From the NCBI RefSeq assembly GCF_027497495.1, contig NZ_CP114205.1, positions 5,766,001 to 5,830,000 on the forward strand: a DNA stretch of 64,000 nucleotides, read 5' to 3'. This stretch comes from Streptomyces tubercidicus (GTDB taxonomy: Bacteria; Actinomycetota; Actinomycetes; Streptomycetales; Streptomycetaceae). The stretch's first letter is position 1; every line of letters starts with the position of its first letter. The notes under the pieces are model-generated. The model saw only the letters and a list, made by a program, of their open reading frames with translations, was not told the DNA's origin and ran no database searches. The translations under genes were made by a program, and so were the position numbers. Positions 1 through 8,585 of the stretch are shown piece by piece.

Positions 1-1492
1 GGATGACGACACGGTGTGCCAGTTCAGCGGCGAGTTCCACGTCATGGGTGGCCAGCACGATGGCGTGGCCCTCGGCGGCCAGGGTGCGCAGCACCTCGAT
101 CAGACGGGCCTTGGCGGCATAGTCCAGGCCGCGGGTGGGCTCGTCGAGAAGGAGCAGCGGTGGACGGGCGGTCAGCACCACCGCGAGGGCAAGGGCGAGC
201 CGTTGGCCCTCGGACAGATCACGGGGGTGAACGGATTCCGGGACATCCGGCAGCAGCCGGGCGACCAGATCCCGGCAGCTGCCCGCGGGGGCGCCCGCGT
301 CCTCGTCGGCCGCGGTGCACTCGGCGGCGACGGTATCCGCGTAGAGGAGGTCACGAGGTTCCTGGGGGACCAGGCCGACATGCCGTAGGAGGGCCCGGGG
401 GCTGGTGCGGTGCGGGACGGCGTCGCCGACCCGCACGGTGCCGGACGACGGCTGGTGCATACCGACGAGGGTGGTGAGCAGAGTGGACTTCCCCGCACCG
501 TTACGCCCCATCAGAGCGATCGTCTCGCCGGCCCGCACGGTCAGATCCACCCCGTGCAGCACCTCGGTCCGCCCTCGCAGCACCCCGAGCCCCGAGACCT
601 CCGCGGCAGCGTCCGACGCCGCCGAGGCGCCTGCCTCGCTGCTCCCCGCGCTCCTCGCCGGGACGTGCGGCGAGACCCCCGTCAGCTGCTCGCGCAGCGG
701 GGCGGCCTTGCGGCGGGCGTCGCGGACGGAGAGGGGGAGCGGTGACCAGTGGGCGAGGCGGCCGAGGGCCACGACCGGGGGGTGGACGGGAGAGACGGCC
801 ATGATGTCGGCGGGGGTGCCCATGACCGGGGGCGCGCCCGGAGAGGGAAGGAGGATGACCTGGTCGGCGTACTGGACCACGCGCTCCAGGCGGTGTTCGG
901 CCAGCAGGACCGTCGTACCGAGGTCATGGACCAGCCGTTGGAGGACGGACAGCACCTCCTCGGCGGCGGCGGGGTCGAGCGCGGAGGTCGGCTCGTCGAG
1001 GACCAGGACCTTGGGGTGGGTGGTGAGGACCGACCCGATCGCCACCCGCTGCATCTGTCCGCCCGAGAGCGTGGTGATCGCGCGGTCGCGCAACTCGGCC
1101 AGGCCCAGCAGGTCGAGGGTCTCCTCGACGCGGCGGCGCATCACCTCAGGAGGGAGGCCGAGGGATTCCATGCCGTAGGCGAGTTCGTCCTCGACGGTGT
1201 CCGTGACGAAGTGCGCCAGGGGGTCCTGGCCCACGGTGCCGACGACATCAGCCAGTTCACGCGGTTTGTGGGTGCGGGTGTCGCGCCCGTCGACGGTGAC
1301 CCGGCCGCGCAGGGTGCCGCCGGTGAAGTGCGGGACGAGGCCGCAGACGGCGTTCAGGACGGTGGACTTGCCGACGCCGGAGGGGCCGACCAGGAGACAC
1401 AGTTCGCCCTCGGGGACGGTCAGGTCGACGCCCTGGACGGCGGGCGCCGCGGCATCGCCGTAAGTGACCGAGACCTGCTCGAACCGGATCAC
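1..1492 (-). CDS. ECF transporter ATPase, two fused ABC domains (partial)
   Basis: This is the energy module of an energy-coupling-factor vitamin importer; it would hydrolyse ATP on the cytoplasmic face of the EcfT permease. The reading frame starts at a GTG overlapping the EcfT stop (GTGA) and runs off the left edge with 497 codons visible. Two complete ABC units are seen. The first has Walker A GPSGVGKST at residues 36-44, signature LSGGQ near 142 and Walker B ending LVLDEPTSALD. The second has Walker A GRNGAGKST near 328 and signature LSEGQ near 423. The fusion of EcfA and EcfA' halves into one chain is common in actinomycetes. The position downstream of a B12 riboswitch suggests a corrinoid or cobalt substrate. 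The substrate-binding S component is not in the window and may lie just past the left edge. Confidence 0.9.
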   Translation of the reverse strand, partial: MIRFEQVSVTYGDAAAPAVQGVDLTVPEGELCLLVGPSGVGKSTVLNAVCGLVPHFTGGTLRGRVTVDGRDTRTHKPRELADVVGTVGQDPLAHFVTDTVEDELAYGMESLGLPPEVMRRRVEETLDLLGLAELRDRAITTLSGGQMQRVAIGSVLTTHPKVLVLDEPTSALDPAAAEEVLSVLQRLVHDLGTTVLLAEHRLERVVQYADQVILLPSPGAPPVMGTPADIMAVSPVHPPVVALGRLAHWSPLPLSVRDARRKAAPLREQLTGVSPHVPARSAGSSEAGASAASDAAAEVSGLGVLRGRTEVLHGVDLTVRAGETIALMGRNGAGKSTLLTTLVGMHQPSSGTVRVGDAVPHRTSPRALLRHVGLVPQEPRDLLYADTVAAECTAADEDAGAPAGSCRDLVARLLPDVPESVHPRDLSEGQRLALALAVVLTARPPLLLLDEPTRGLDYAAKARLIEVLRTLAAEGHAIVLATHDVELAAELAHRVVI

Positions 1493-2667
1493 GGGGTGGG
1501 CTCCTTCGTCAGCACATCGACATCAGTGGCGCGGCGACGCCCACGGGAGGAGGCACCACGGGAGGCTCGGGACGCGACACGGTCCGCGCCCGGCGGGAGC
1601 GGGGCGACGAACGCGGGCAGCAGTCCCACGAGAACGGAAACGGCCGGCCAGAGGGGGAGAACGGGGGTGGTGAGCGGGACGGCGGGCGGGTGCAGCGCGG
1701 TCGGCGCGTAGTCGTTCGCCCAGATCATCAGGGCGGCGACGGCGATGCCGGAGCCCGCGACCAGCCAGGCGCGAGCGCCCCACCGCTCGGGCCGGTAGCG
1801 GCTGCGCACCGACCGGCGGCCACCGAGCCACAGCCCGGCGAGCGCCGCCGCCAGCCCGGCGAGCAGCAGCGGCAGCCCGTAGCCGCCTCCGGTGTCCCCC
1901 AGCAGTCCATAGGTTCCCGCGCAGACACCGAGCAGCCCGCCGAGGGTGAGGACGGAGGTGGTATGGCGTACGGCAGGCGGGACTTGGGCGCTGCGGCCGT
2001 AACCGCGCGCGTCCATGGCGGCGGCCAGCGCCACCGAACGCTCCAGCGCGCCCTCCAGTACCGGCAGTCCGACCTGGAGCAGCGCCTTGAACCCGCGGTC
2101 GGGACGCCCGCGCAGCCGGCGGGCGGCGCGCAGCCGCTGGACATCGGCGACCAGGTTCGGTGCGAAGGTCATGGCGACGACGACCGCGACGCCCGCCTCG
2201 TAGAGCGCACCGGGCAGGGACTTCAACAGCCGGGCCGGGTTGGCGAGCGCATTGGCGGCGCCCACGCAGATGAGGAGAGTGGCCAGTTTCAGCCCGTCGT
2301 ACAAAGCGAAGACCATGCCCTCGGCCGTGACCCGGCCGCCGATCCGGACGCCCTTCGCCCAGTCCGGCAGCGGCACTTCGGGCAGCGTGACGAGGGTGTG
2401 CGTACCGGGGATCGGCGAGCCCAGGAAGAAGGCGAAGAGCAACCGGATGGCGATCACGACCAGCCCGAGCTTGACGAACGCCCCGTACGAGCGGGCCCAG
2501 GGCGCGTCCGTGCGACGCGCCGCGACGACATACCCGGCCACGCCCACCAGCAGTCCCAGCAGCAGTGGATCAGTGGTGCGGGAGGCGGCGGTGGCCAGGC
2601 CCAGCGCCCACAGCCACCAGGCGCCGGCGTGCAGCGCGGTGGTACGGGTCGCCTGCGGGGCGCTCAT
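1489..2667 (-). CDS. ECF transporter transmembrane component T (EcfT/CbiQ-like)
   Basis: This is a 392-residue permease that couples the ATPases to the S component in an ECF importer. It has several hydrophobic segments in the N-terminal half and another group near the C-terminus. Between them is a polar cytoplasmic part with Arg-Gly motifs (RLRGRPDRG and the ARG of MDARGYGR) like the coupling helices of EcfT proteins. The start is the ATG that overlaps the upstream stop (ATGA); a further upstream in-frame ATG would overlap the previous gene more and has no ribosome binding site. At 392 residues it is longer than the usual 250-280 residues, the extra being C-terminal hydrophobic segments and a basic tail. 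Confidence 0.85.
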   Translation of the reverse strand: MSAPQATRTTALHAGAWWLWALGLATAASRTTDPLLLGLLVGVAGYVVAARRTDAPWARSYGAFVKLGLVVIAIRLLFAFFLGSPIPGTHTLVTLPEVPLPDWAKGVRIGGRVTAEGMVFALYDGLKLATLLICVGAANALANPARLLKSLPGALYEAGVAVVVAMTFAPNLVADVQRLRAARRLRGRPDRGFKALLQVGLPVLEGALERSVALAAAMDARGYGRSAQVPPAVRHTTSVLTLGGLLGVCAGTYGLLGDTGGGYGLPLLLAGLAAALAGLWLGGRRSVRSRYRPERWGARAWLVAGSGIAVAALMIWANDYAPTALHPPAVPLTTPVLPLWPAVSVLVGLLPAFVAPLPPGADRVASRASRGASSRGRRRATDVDVLTKEPTP

Positions 2668-3371
2668 CCGCGTCGGCGGCGTGCCTGCCACACCGCTGCC
2701 GCACCCAGGACGACGACGGCCGCGACCCCGCCGAGCAGCCCGGCGGACGGCCCGCCGTCACCGCTCCCGTCGCCTCCGCCGGCACGGCCCTCCGCCGCCC
2801 CTGTGGACGGTGCGGCGTCGGCCCCGGACCCTTTCGACTCCGACCCGTCCTTCGATCCCTTCTCCGACCCGTTCACCGACTCCGCGCACCCCGCCTTCGG
2901 ATAGCCGGCGATGCCACACAGCAAGGCGTTGGCGTCATAGCGCAGCGGCCGGGCGACCGCCGCCAACGCCTCGCCCGCCGACGCGTCCTCGGACACCTGG
3001 GCACACTCCGTCCTGGCCTTCGGCGGCCGCTCGCCGCCGGGCGCGTCCGCCGCCGTGCCGAAGTCCAGGACGATGCCGATCCGCTTGCGGCCCTCCTTGG
3101 CGGGGGTGTCACCGCAGATCGCGTCGAAGCCGGCGGCCGTGCGCGGCTTGCCGGCCGCGGCGGAATCGGCGCCGACGGTGAAGCGGAAGCCCGCGACCGC
3201 ACCATCGGCCGGCCGCTGGGTGGCCGGCCCCTCGGTGGCGTACGTCCAGGTGCCGCCCTTGCCGTCCCAGAACGACCAGTAGCGGTACTCCTGCGCCTGG
3301 GCGGGCCCGGCGGCCAGGCCGGTGACCGTACCGGCCAGCAGCACGGCGCCGGCGATCCTGGTACCCCGCAT
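2664..3371 (-). CDS. SCO2322-family anchored extracellular protein
   Basis: A 235-residue exported protein. It has a signal peptide (basic start, hydrophobic core, cut near AQA at about residue 27) and a Trp/Tyr-rich N-terminal region with a YWSFWDGKGGTW motif. Four cysteines in the ectodomain could form disulfides. A Gly/Ser/Lys linker follows, then one C-terminal membrane helix ending in an Arg-rich cytoplasmic tail. The short W/Y-G/D pattern looks like the DUF4430 beta domain also found in animal cobalamin-binding proteins; this is my reading by eye. It is coupled to its neighbours (TGATG at the upstream gene, ATGA at EcfT) and belongs to the B12-riboswitch operon, so a role in presenting a corrinoid to the transporter is inferred. 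The family name is from memory. Confidence 0.75.
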   Translation of the reverse strand: MRGTRIAGAVLLAGTVTGLAAGPAQAQEYRYWSFWDGKGGTWTYATEGPATQRPADGAVAGFRFTVGADSAAAGKPRTAAGFDAICGDTPAKEGRKRIGIVLDFGTAADAPGGERPPKARTECAQVSEDASAGEALAAVARPLRYDANALLCGIAGYPKAGCAESVNGSEKGSKDGSESKGSGADAAPSTGAAEGRAGGGDGSGDGGPSAGLLGGVAAVVVLGAAAVWQARRRRG

Positions 3372-4666
3372 CAGAGCTGGTTCTTCTTACGGCTGCTCAG
3401 CAGGAACCCGATACCGGCGCCGATGGCGAGGCCGACGCCGATGACCCACCACAGCCCGATCCCGCCGCCGTCCTTGGCGGCGTCTTCGCTGTCCTTCTTC
3501 TGGGCGGCGGCCGGCTTGGGGCCGGTGGCGTTGAGCTTGGCCACCAGGTCGGTGCCTCCGAAGGAGCGCGGGTCGGTGCCGGTGGCGTGCGCGGCCAGCA
3601 CCAGCTGGGCGTACGCGGCGGGCCCGCTCTGCTTGGCCCAGTCCGCCGCGTTCTTCTCCAGCCACTTCAGCGGCTTCGCGGCGGCGGCACCGTGCCCACC
3701 GGCCGCCAGCGCCACCACGGCATCGGCGGTGTTGCCGACATCGGGCTGCTTCTCGGCGCCCGGCATCGCGGAGAGCAGATGCTGCCCGTTCTTGTCGAGC
3801 TGCGCGACGAGGTAGGCGTCGCCGCCCGCCGCGGCCCGCCCCGGCTCGCCGCTCTTCTCGCCCTCGCCGTCCTTGCAGGTCAGCGGCTTGACAGGAGTGT
3901 TTGCCCGTTCGCCTGCGGGGGCGACGACAAAGCCCTTGCCGAGCGCTCCGGTCGCGGCGGCCGCGGTGGCGTCGGCGTTCGGGGCGGCGCCCTTGAGCTG
4001 GAAGGTGAACGCACCGCGCTCGCCCTCCTTCGCGTCGCAGCCCAGCTGGAAGGTGAGCAGCCCGTCGTAGGGGGTCTTGCCGCCCTTCTTCGAGGTCACG
4101 GACCGCGGCTTCTCGCCCGCCGCCGCGAGGGCGCCGATCACCACGGACGTGGAGTTGGCGTCGCTGGCCGAACCGGGCATCGAGCTCCAGCCGCCATCGT
4201 CGTTCTGCACCGATTTCAGCCAGCCCACGGCCTTCTGCACGGCGTCGCCGTGCCCGCCGAGCGCGGCCAGCGCCTGCACCGCGGCGGCCGTCTGGTTGGT
4301 GTCCCGCATCGTCTTGGCGTCACAGGTCTTGCCGGGCTCGGCGCGGAAGGCGGTGAACGAGCCGTCGGCGCACTGCTGCCCGGCCAGCCAGTGCACGGCC
4401 GACGCCGCGGGCCGCACCCCCACCGTGTCCTGCGCCAGCAGCGCGAGCGACTGCCGCCACACCCCGTCGAACTTCGGGTCCGTGGTGCCGTACAGGCCGT
4501 CCGGCAGCTTCTTGGGGGACGCGGACGGGGCGTCGGCGTACGCGGCCGGGGCAGCGGCCGCACCCAGCACCACCGCTGCTGCCAGCGCCGTGGCAGCGCG
4601 GCGCGCCAGGTAGGCGGCGGGATGCGTCAGGGGGGCCTGCTGAGCCATGGAAGCCATGGGGGCCAT
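3371..4666 (-). CDS. Secreted, membrane-anchored alpha/alpha-barrel repeat protein, B12-regulated
   Basis: A 431-residue cell-surface protein. It has a signal peptide (hydrophobic stretch ending AAPAAYA), then prenyltransferase/squalene-cyclase-type helical repeats. Recognisable units are WLAGQQCADGSF, WLKSVQNDDGGW and WLEKNAADWAKQ, each with an Ala-rich helix partner. A charged linker and one C-terminal membrane helix with a basic tail (SSRKKNQL) follow. No DxDD or other cyclase acid motif is visible, so catalysis is unlikely. The fold type is the same as the alpha domain of intrinsic factor and transcobalamin. As first gene behind a cobalamin riboswitch and ahead of an ECF transporter, it is a candidate corrinoid-capture protein. 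Three in-frame ATGs (4666, 4657, 4648) compete; 4666 has GAGAGG upstream. Confidence 0.8.
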   Translation of the reverse strand: MAPMASMAQQAPLTHPAAYLARRAATALAAAVVLGAAAAPAAYADAPSASPKKLPDGLYGTTDPKFDGVWRQSLALLAQDTVGVRPAASAVHWLAGQQCADGSFTAFRAEPGKTCDAKTMRDTNQTAAAVQALAALGGHGDAVQKAVGWLKSVQNDDGGWSSMPGSASDANSTSVVIGALAAAGEKPRSVTSKKGGKTPYDGLLTFQLGCDAKEGERGAFTFQLKGAAPNADATAAAATGALGKGFVVAPAGERANTPVKPLTCKDGEGEKSGEPGRAAAGGDAYLVAQLDKNGQHLLSAMPGAEKQPDVGNTADAVVALAAGGHGAAAAKPLKWLEKNAADWAKQSGPAAYAQLVLAAHATGTDPRSFGGTDLVAKLNATGPKPAAAQKKDSEDAAKDGGGIGLWWVIGVGLAIGAGIGFLLSSRKKNQL

Positions 4667-4844
4667 CGGGGCGGTGCCTCTCGGGTCGGGTCGCGGCGAT
4701 GTACGCAGCCGCGCTCGGCCGACCACCCGCACCGATCCCCTCGGATCGCGACGCGGTGGCACCGGGCTCAGCTCCGTATACCTCGACGGTGCCGCGCACC
4801 GGCTGTCCCTGTGGCGGACGGTTCCGGTGGCGGGAGCCTTGGTC

Positions 4845-4995
4845 GTGCCCCCTCGGGTGCTCCGGCTCGTACGGCCGTCCCTGCCGGGCCAGCCGGCGTG
4901 CCAGGGTCGGGCCGTCCTCACGGTTGCGGGTCAGCGCCGGAATTCCACCGGCTTCCCCCGATCGGGTACGGATGAAGTTGTCCCGCACACCTTAA
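4845..4995 (-). promoter_or_regulatory. Cobalamin (B12) riboswitch
   Basis: On the minus strand the conserved B12-box core is present between 4957 and 4921: GGGAAGCCGGTG, then TTCCGGCGCTGACCCGC, then AACCGT. It is preceded by GGTGTGCGGGA at 4991-4981 and followed by a GAGCCGGAGCACC element at 4868-4855. These match the conserved blocks of adenosylcobalamin riboswitches in order and spacing. The aptamer ends about 180 bases before the surface-protein start, and GC-rich inverted segments in that gap could form the expression platform. By analogy, B12 binding should lower expression of the uptake operon at 4666-1. Confidence 0.9.
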
Positions 4996-5078
4996 CGGCA
5001 GCCGGTGCGGGCGCTCGCTCGCGTGTACGAGGCGACGGGATCGGGCGTCAGCCGGGCGCGAGTCGGGTGCCAGGCGGC

Positions 5079-6155
5079 TCACACCGCCTGATACCGCACC
5101 GGATCCGAGCCCGGTACCCGCTCCGCGCGCCCCTGCTTCACCAGACGGCGCAGATGGGCCTCGGCCTCCGAGATGGCGATATTGCGGGAGCCGTAGGGGA
5201 TCTGCTCCCAGGGACGGTTCCACTCCATGGCCGTGGCGAGCTGCCACACCGTGCGCGGTTCCTGGAGAAGGACTCTCAGCCGGGCCAGCCGCTCCTCGTG
5301 GTGGGCGATGAGCGCCCGCACCCGGCCGCCGGCGTCCGTGAAGGCGTGCTGATGGGCGGGCAGCACCTCGGCGGGGGCGAGCCGGCCGACGCGTTCGAGG
5401 GAGTCGAGGTAGTCGCCCAGCGGGTCCTCCGCCGAGCTGTCCAGGTCGTGCGGGCCGGGAGGGCGCGCCTCGCCGTCCGGGGCCTCGTACAGGCCGATGT
5501 GCGGGGTGATGCCGGGCAGGAGGTGATCGCCGGAGAACAGCCGGCCGAAGCCAGGGGCCGGCGCCGAGGGGTGTGCCTCCTCCAGGTGGAGGCACACATG
5601 CCCGGGGGTGTGACCGGGCGTCCAGATGGCGCGCACCCGGCGCCCCGGCAGATCGAGCAGTTCGCCGGGGCCGATACCGCGGTCCGGCAGCGCGGCCCGT
5701 CGGCCGGGCAGTTTCCGGCCGCCCCCTGTGGCGCGTGCCTTCCGCAGGGGCGCCAGATGGTCGTCCGGTGCGCCCGCCGCCGAGAGCTTGGCGAGCAGGT
5801 AGTCGAGCCACTGCTCCGGTTCGGCCTCGCGCGTGCGGCGGACCGCCTCGGCGTCGGCGGCGTGCATCGCGATCCAGGCGCCGGAGGCCTCCCGGACCTT
5901 GGCGGACAGACCGTGGTGGTCGGGGTGGTGGTGGGTGATCAGGACGCCGTGGAGGTCGGTGACGTCGAATCCGCAGGCGGTGACCCCGGCGACGAGGGCG
6001 TCCCAGGAGTCCGGGTCGTCCCAGCCGGTGTCGATGAGCACCGGCCCGCGGTCGGTCTCCAGGAGGTGGACGAGGGTGTGGCCGAGCGGGTTGTCCGGGA
6101 TGGGGACGGCGATGCTCCACACCCCGCCCTTGTGGTCGGTCACCTGTGTGTTCAT
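5079..6155 (-). CDS. MBL-fold metallo-hydrolase
   Basis: A 358-residue metallo-beta-lactamase-fold hydrolase. The N-terminal domain carries the metal motif HHHPDHHG, then HTPGHVCLH and SGDHLLPG. The C-terminal third ends in a winged-helix-like segment similar to the LACTB2 subgroup. Substrates of such proteins are thioesters or esters; here an acyl-CoA or lactone is possible but unproven. The ATG at 6155 follows GAGAGGGG at good spacing. It is divergent from the aldehyde dehydrogenase, and a KstR-type operator lies 52 bases upstream of its start, so it is probably part of the same regulon. Confidence 0.85.
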   Translation of the reverse strand: MNTQVTDHKGGVWSIAVPIPDNPLGHTLVHLLETDRGPVLIDTGWDDPDSWDALVAGVTACGFDVTDLHGVLITHHHPDHHGLSAKVREASGAWIAMHAADAEAVRRTREAEPEQWLDYLLAKLSAAGAPDDHLAPLRKARATGGGRKLPGRRAALPDRGIGPGELLDLPGRRVRAIWTPGHTPGHVCLHLEEAHPSAPAPGFGRLFSGDHLLPGITPHIGLYEAPDGEARPPGPHDLDSSAEDPLGDYLDSLERVGRLAPAEVLPAHQHAFTDAGGRVRALIAHHEERLARLRVLLQEPRTVWQLATAMEWNRPWEQIPYGSRNIAISEAEAHLRRLVKQGRAERVPGSDPVRYQAV

Positions 6156-6501
6156 CCCGGTCCCCTCTCGGTGTGGCATACACCTGGTACCCGGCCTCAC
6201 TATAACTAGAACTGGTTTCAATGAGGCTTGAAGTGCCCGTTCGATCGGGGGGAGTTGAGATTCGGCCGACGCCGTGGACTCCTCCAACTAGAACTGGTAT
6301 CAGTTCTTGATGCGCGACTGGGGCTGATGCCCTGTCAGCACGCACCTCGGTACATCGCCACAGTCACGTCAGACGCACGCACCTCAGTAAGCCCGTCTGA
6401 TGCACGTCAGTAACGACAGGGAACCGGCACGGACCCCCGGCATCAACAGCGAACCGGCAGGGACCGCCGAACAGGCGGCCAACCCGCAGGAGGCGGCAGC
6501 G
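6156..6501. promoter_or_regulatory. Divergent promoter region with two KstR-type operators
   Basis: This AT-richer intergenic region separates the MBL hydrolase and the aldehyde dehydrogenase. It contains two near-identical blocks beginning AACTAGAACTGGT. The site at 6207-6220 (TAGAACTGGTTTCA) fully matches the KstR consensus TnnAACnnGTTnnA as I remember it. The site at 6289-6302 (TAGAACTGGTATCA) has one mismatch but sits in a longer palindrome flanked by AACT and AGTT. The first is close to the MBL start and the second is about 200 bases before the dehydrogenase, so each probably serves one direction. Confidence 0.75.
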
Positions 6502-7953
6502 ATGAGCGACCTCGTCGAGCACGGAAAGCTCTACATAGGCGGTGAGTGGGCCGATCCGGCGGGCCGGGACACGATCGAGGTCGTCTCGCCGCACACCGAA
6601 CAGGTCATCGGCCGGGTGCCGCACGCCTCACGGGACGACGTCGACCGTGCGGTGGCCGCGGCCCGTACGTCCTTCGCGTCCGGGGTGTGGGCGAACGCCC
6701 CGCTGGCGGACCGGATCGCGGTCGTGACCCGTATCAAGGACGCCTTCGCGGCCCGCAGCGAGGAGATCGCCAAGGTCATCAGCGCGGAGAACGGCACCCC
6801 GTTCACCTCCGGCGTCATGGTGCAGTCGCTGGCCGCGATGCTGGTGTGGGACGCGGCGCTGACCGTGGCCCGCGACTTCCCGTTCGAGGAGCGGCGGGAC
6901 GGGGTACTGGGGCCGCTGCTGGTGCGGCGGGAGCCGGCCGGGGTGGTCGCGGCCGTGGTGCCGTGGAACGTCCCGCAGTTCACCGCCGCCGCCAAGCTCG
7001 CGCCGGCGCTGCTGGCCGGCTGCTCGGTGGTGCTGAAGGTGTCACCGGAGACCCCGCTGGACGCGTATCTTCTCGCGGAGATCGTGACGGAGGCCGGGCT
7101 GCCGGAGGGCGTGCTGTCGATCCTCCCGGCGGACCGCGAGGTGAGCGAGTACCTGGTCGGGCACCCGGGCGTGGACAAGGTGTCGTTCACCGGTTCGGTG
7201 GCGGCGGGCAAGCGGGTCATGGAGGTCGCGGCCCGCAACCTCAGCCGGGTCACGCTGGAACTCGGTGGCAAGTCCGCCGCGGTGATCCTGCCGGACGCGG
7301 ATCTGGACGCGGCGGTGGCCGGCATCGTGCCGTTCGCCTGGATGATCAACGGCCAGGCGTGTGTGGCCCAGACGCGGATCCTCGCGCCGCGCAGCCACTA
7401 CGACGAGATCGCCGAGCGGTTCACCGCGGCGGCCTCGGCGCTCACCGTTGGCGACCCGCTGGATCCGGCCACCGAAGTCGGCCCGCTGGTGGCCCGTCGT
7501 CAGCAGCAGCGCTCACTGGACTACATCGCGCTCGGACAGCAGGAGGGGGCCAAGGTGCTGACCGGCGGCGGCCGCCCCAAGGGGCAGACCACGGGCTGGT
7601 ACGTCGAGCCGACCCTCTTCGGCGAGGTCGCCAACTCCATGCGGATCGCCCGTGAGGAGATCTTCGGCCCGGTCATCTGTCTGCTGCCGTACGACGATGA
7701 GGCGGAGGCGGTACGGATCGCCAACGACTCCGACTACGGGCTCTCCGGCTCGGTGTGGACGGCCGATGTCGACCACGGCATCGAGATCGCGCGGCAGGTG
7801 CGCACCGGTACGTACTCCGTGAACACCTTCAGCATCGACATGCTCGGCCCGTTCGGCGGCTACAAGAACTCCGGCATCGGGCGGGAGTTCGGGCCCGAGG
7901 GCTTCGGCGAATATCTGGAGCACAAGATGATCCATCTCCCGGCGGGTGCCTGA
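6502..7953 (+). CDS. Aldehyde dehydrogenase (NAD-dependent family)
   Basis: A 483-residue aldehyde dehydrogenase that would oxidise an aldehyde to the acid. The general base Glu253 lies in ELGGKSA, the nucleophile Cys287 in GQACVAQ, and the cofactor-binding region includes PWNVPQF and FTGSVAAGK. The start is chosen at 6502 because GGAGG lies eight bases upstream; the frame is open further upstream but has no ribosome binding site. It is translationally coupled (TGATG) to a ferredoxin gene. In the KstR-type setting it would act on side-chain aldehydes formed after hydroxylation and alcohol oxidation; the exact substrate is inferred. Confidence 0.9.
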   Translation: MSDLVEHGKLYIGGEWADPAGRDTIEVVSPHTEQVIGRVPHASRDDVDRAVAAARTSFASGVWANAPLADRIAVVTRIKDAFAARSEEIAKVISAENGTPFTSGVMVQSLAAMLVWDAALTVARDFPFEERRDGVLGPLLVRREPAGVVAAVVPWNVPQFTAAAKLAPALLAGCSVVLKVSPETPLDAYLLAEIVTEAGLPEGVLSILPADREVSEYLVGHPGVDKVSFTGSVAAGKRVMEVAARNLSRVTLELGGKSAAVILPDADLDAAVAGIVPFAWMINGQACVAQTRILAPRSHYDEIAERFTAAASALTVGDPLDPATEVGPLVARRQQQRSLDYIALGQQEGAKVLTGGGRPKGQTTGWYVEPTLFGEVANSMRIAREEIFGPVICLLPYDDEAEAVRIANDSDYGLSGSVWTADVDHGIEIARQVRTGTYSVNTFSIDMLGPFGGYKNSGIGREFGPEGFGEYLEHKMIHLPAGA

Positions 7954-8186
7954 TGGGGGACCGCTGGCAGGTGGTCGTGGACCGGAGCGTCTGCATCGGG
8001 TCGGGGATGTGTGTCGCGGCGTCGCCGGACGGCTTCCGGCTCGACTCGGCCCGGCAGTCGCATCCGGTGGCGCCGGAGACCGACGCCGCGGAGGGAGTCC
8101 TGGCCGCGGCCGAGGGGTGCCCCGTGGAGGCGATCACCCTCACCGTGGTTGGCAGCGGCGAGGCGGTGTTCCCACCGGAGGAGTGA
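7953..8186 (+). CDS. [3Fe-4S] ferredoxin (P450 redox partner type)
   Basis: A 77-residue ferredoxin with cysteines in C-x5-C (CIGSGMC) and a distal GCPVEAI. The second cysteine position of a normal CxxCxxC is missing, as in [3Fe-4S] ferredoxins that feed electrons to actinobacterial cytochromes P450. It overlaps the dehydrogenase stop by one base, so the two are co-translated. In mycobacteria a ferredoxin of this type (fdxD) belongs to the KstR regulon, from memory. No P450 is seen in the window, so its partner must be encoded elsewhere. Confidence 0.85.
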   Translation: MGDRWQVVVDRSVCIGSGMCVAASPDGFRLDSARQSHPVAPETDAAEGVLAAAEGCPVEAITLTVVGSGEAVFPPEE

Positions 8187-8402
8187 GCGACGGCCGCACG
8201 GCGGGGAGCAGGCGGCCGGTCGCACGGCGGAGGAGCAGGCGGCCCCGGGGCGCGGGGCGGGAGCACCGTCGCGGCGGGGGAGCCGCGTCGCGTGGAGACC
8301 TTAGGGGGCGGGGGAGGGTGTCCCGTAGGGGGGCGGTGGACCCCTTGCGGGCCAACTACCCGCGGCGGCAGCCGAGTTAACGCCCACCGCCCGGCGAAGT
8401 AA

Positions 8403-8578
8403 TACCGGGCGGAAGTGAGAGCGGTCGGAAGCGACGACGGGCGGAAGGGACGCCGGACGGAAGGGACGCCGGACGGAAGCGATGCCGGGCGGAAGCGACG
8501 CCGGGCGGAAGCGATGCCGCACGGAAGCGACGCCAGGCTGAAACGATGCCGGACGGAAGCGTCGCCGGGCGGAAGCGA
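8403..8578. repeat. Tandem repeat, 11 copies of a 16-bp unit
   Basis: Eleven consecutive 16-base units, consensus CGCCGGGCGGAAGCGA, fill the space between the ferredoxin and the converging repressor gene. A partial twelfth copy runs into the repressor's stop codon. Copies differ at one to five positions, mostly GGGC versus GGAC and CGCC versus TGCC. The period is not a multiple of three and there are no spacers, so it is neither coding nor CRISPR. The rest of 8187-8402 holds only GC-rich unassigned sequence. Confidence 0.9.
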
Positions 8579-8585
8579 CGCCGGG

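Noticed and set aside
14..1711. Long plus-strand open frames over the left edge
   Set aside because: They are shadows of the minus-strand ABC ATPase, which shows two full sets of ATPase motifs.
4921..4988. Upstream extension of the alpha-barrel protein into the riboswitch
   Set aside because: The open frame crosses conserved aptamer sequence and lacks a signal peptide at its start; the start at 4666 gives a proper signal sequence and ribosome binding site.
8403..8578. CRISPR-like array
   Set aside because: The 16-base units are contiguous with no spacers and no cas genes are near; it is a minisatellite.
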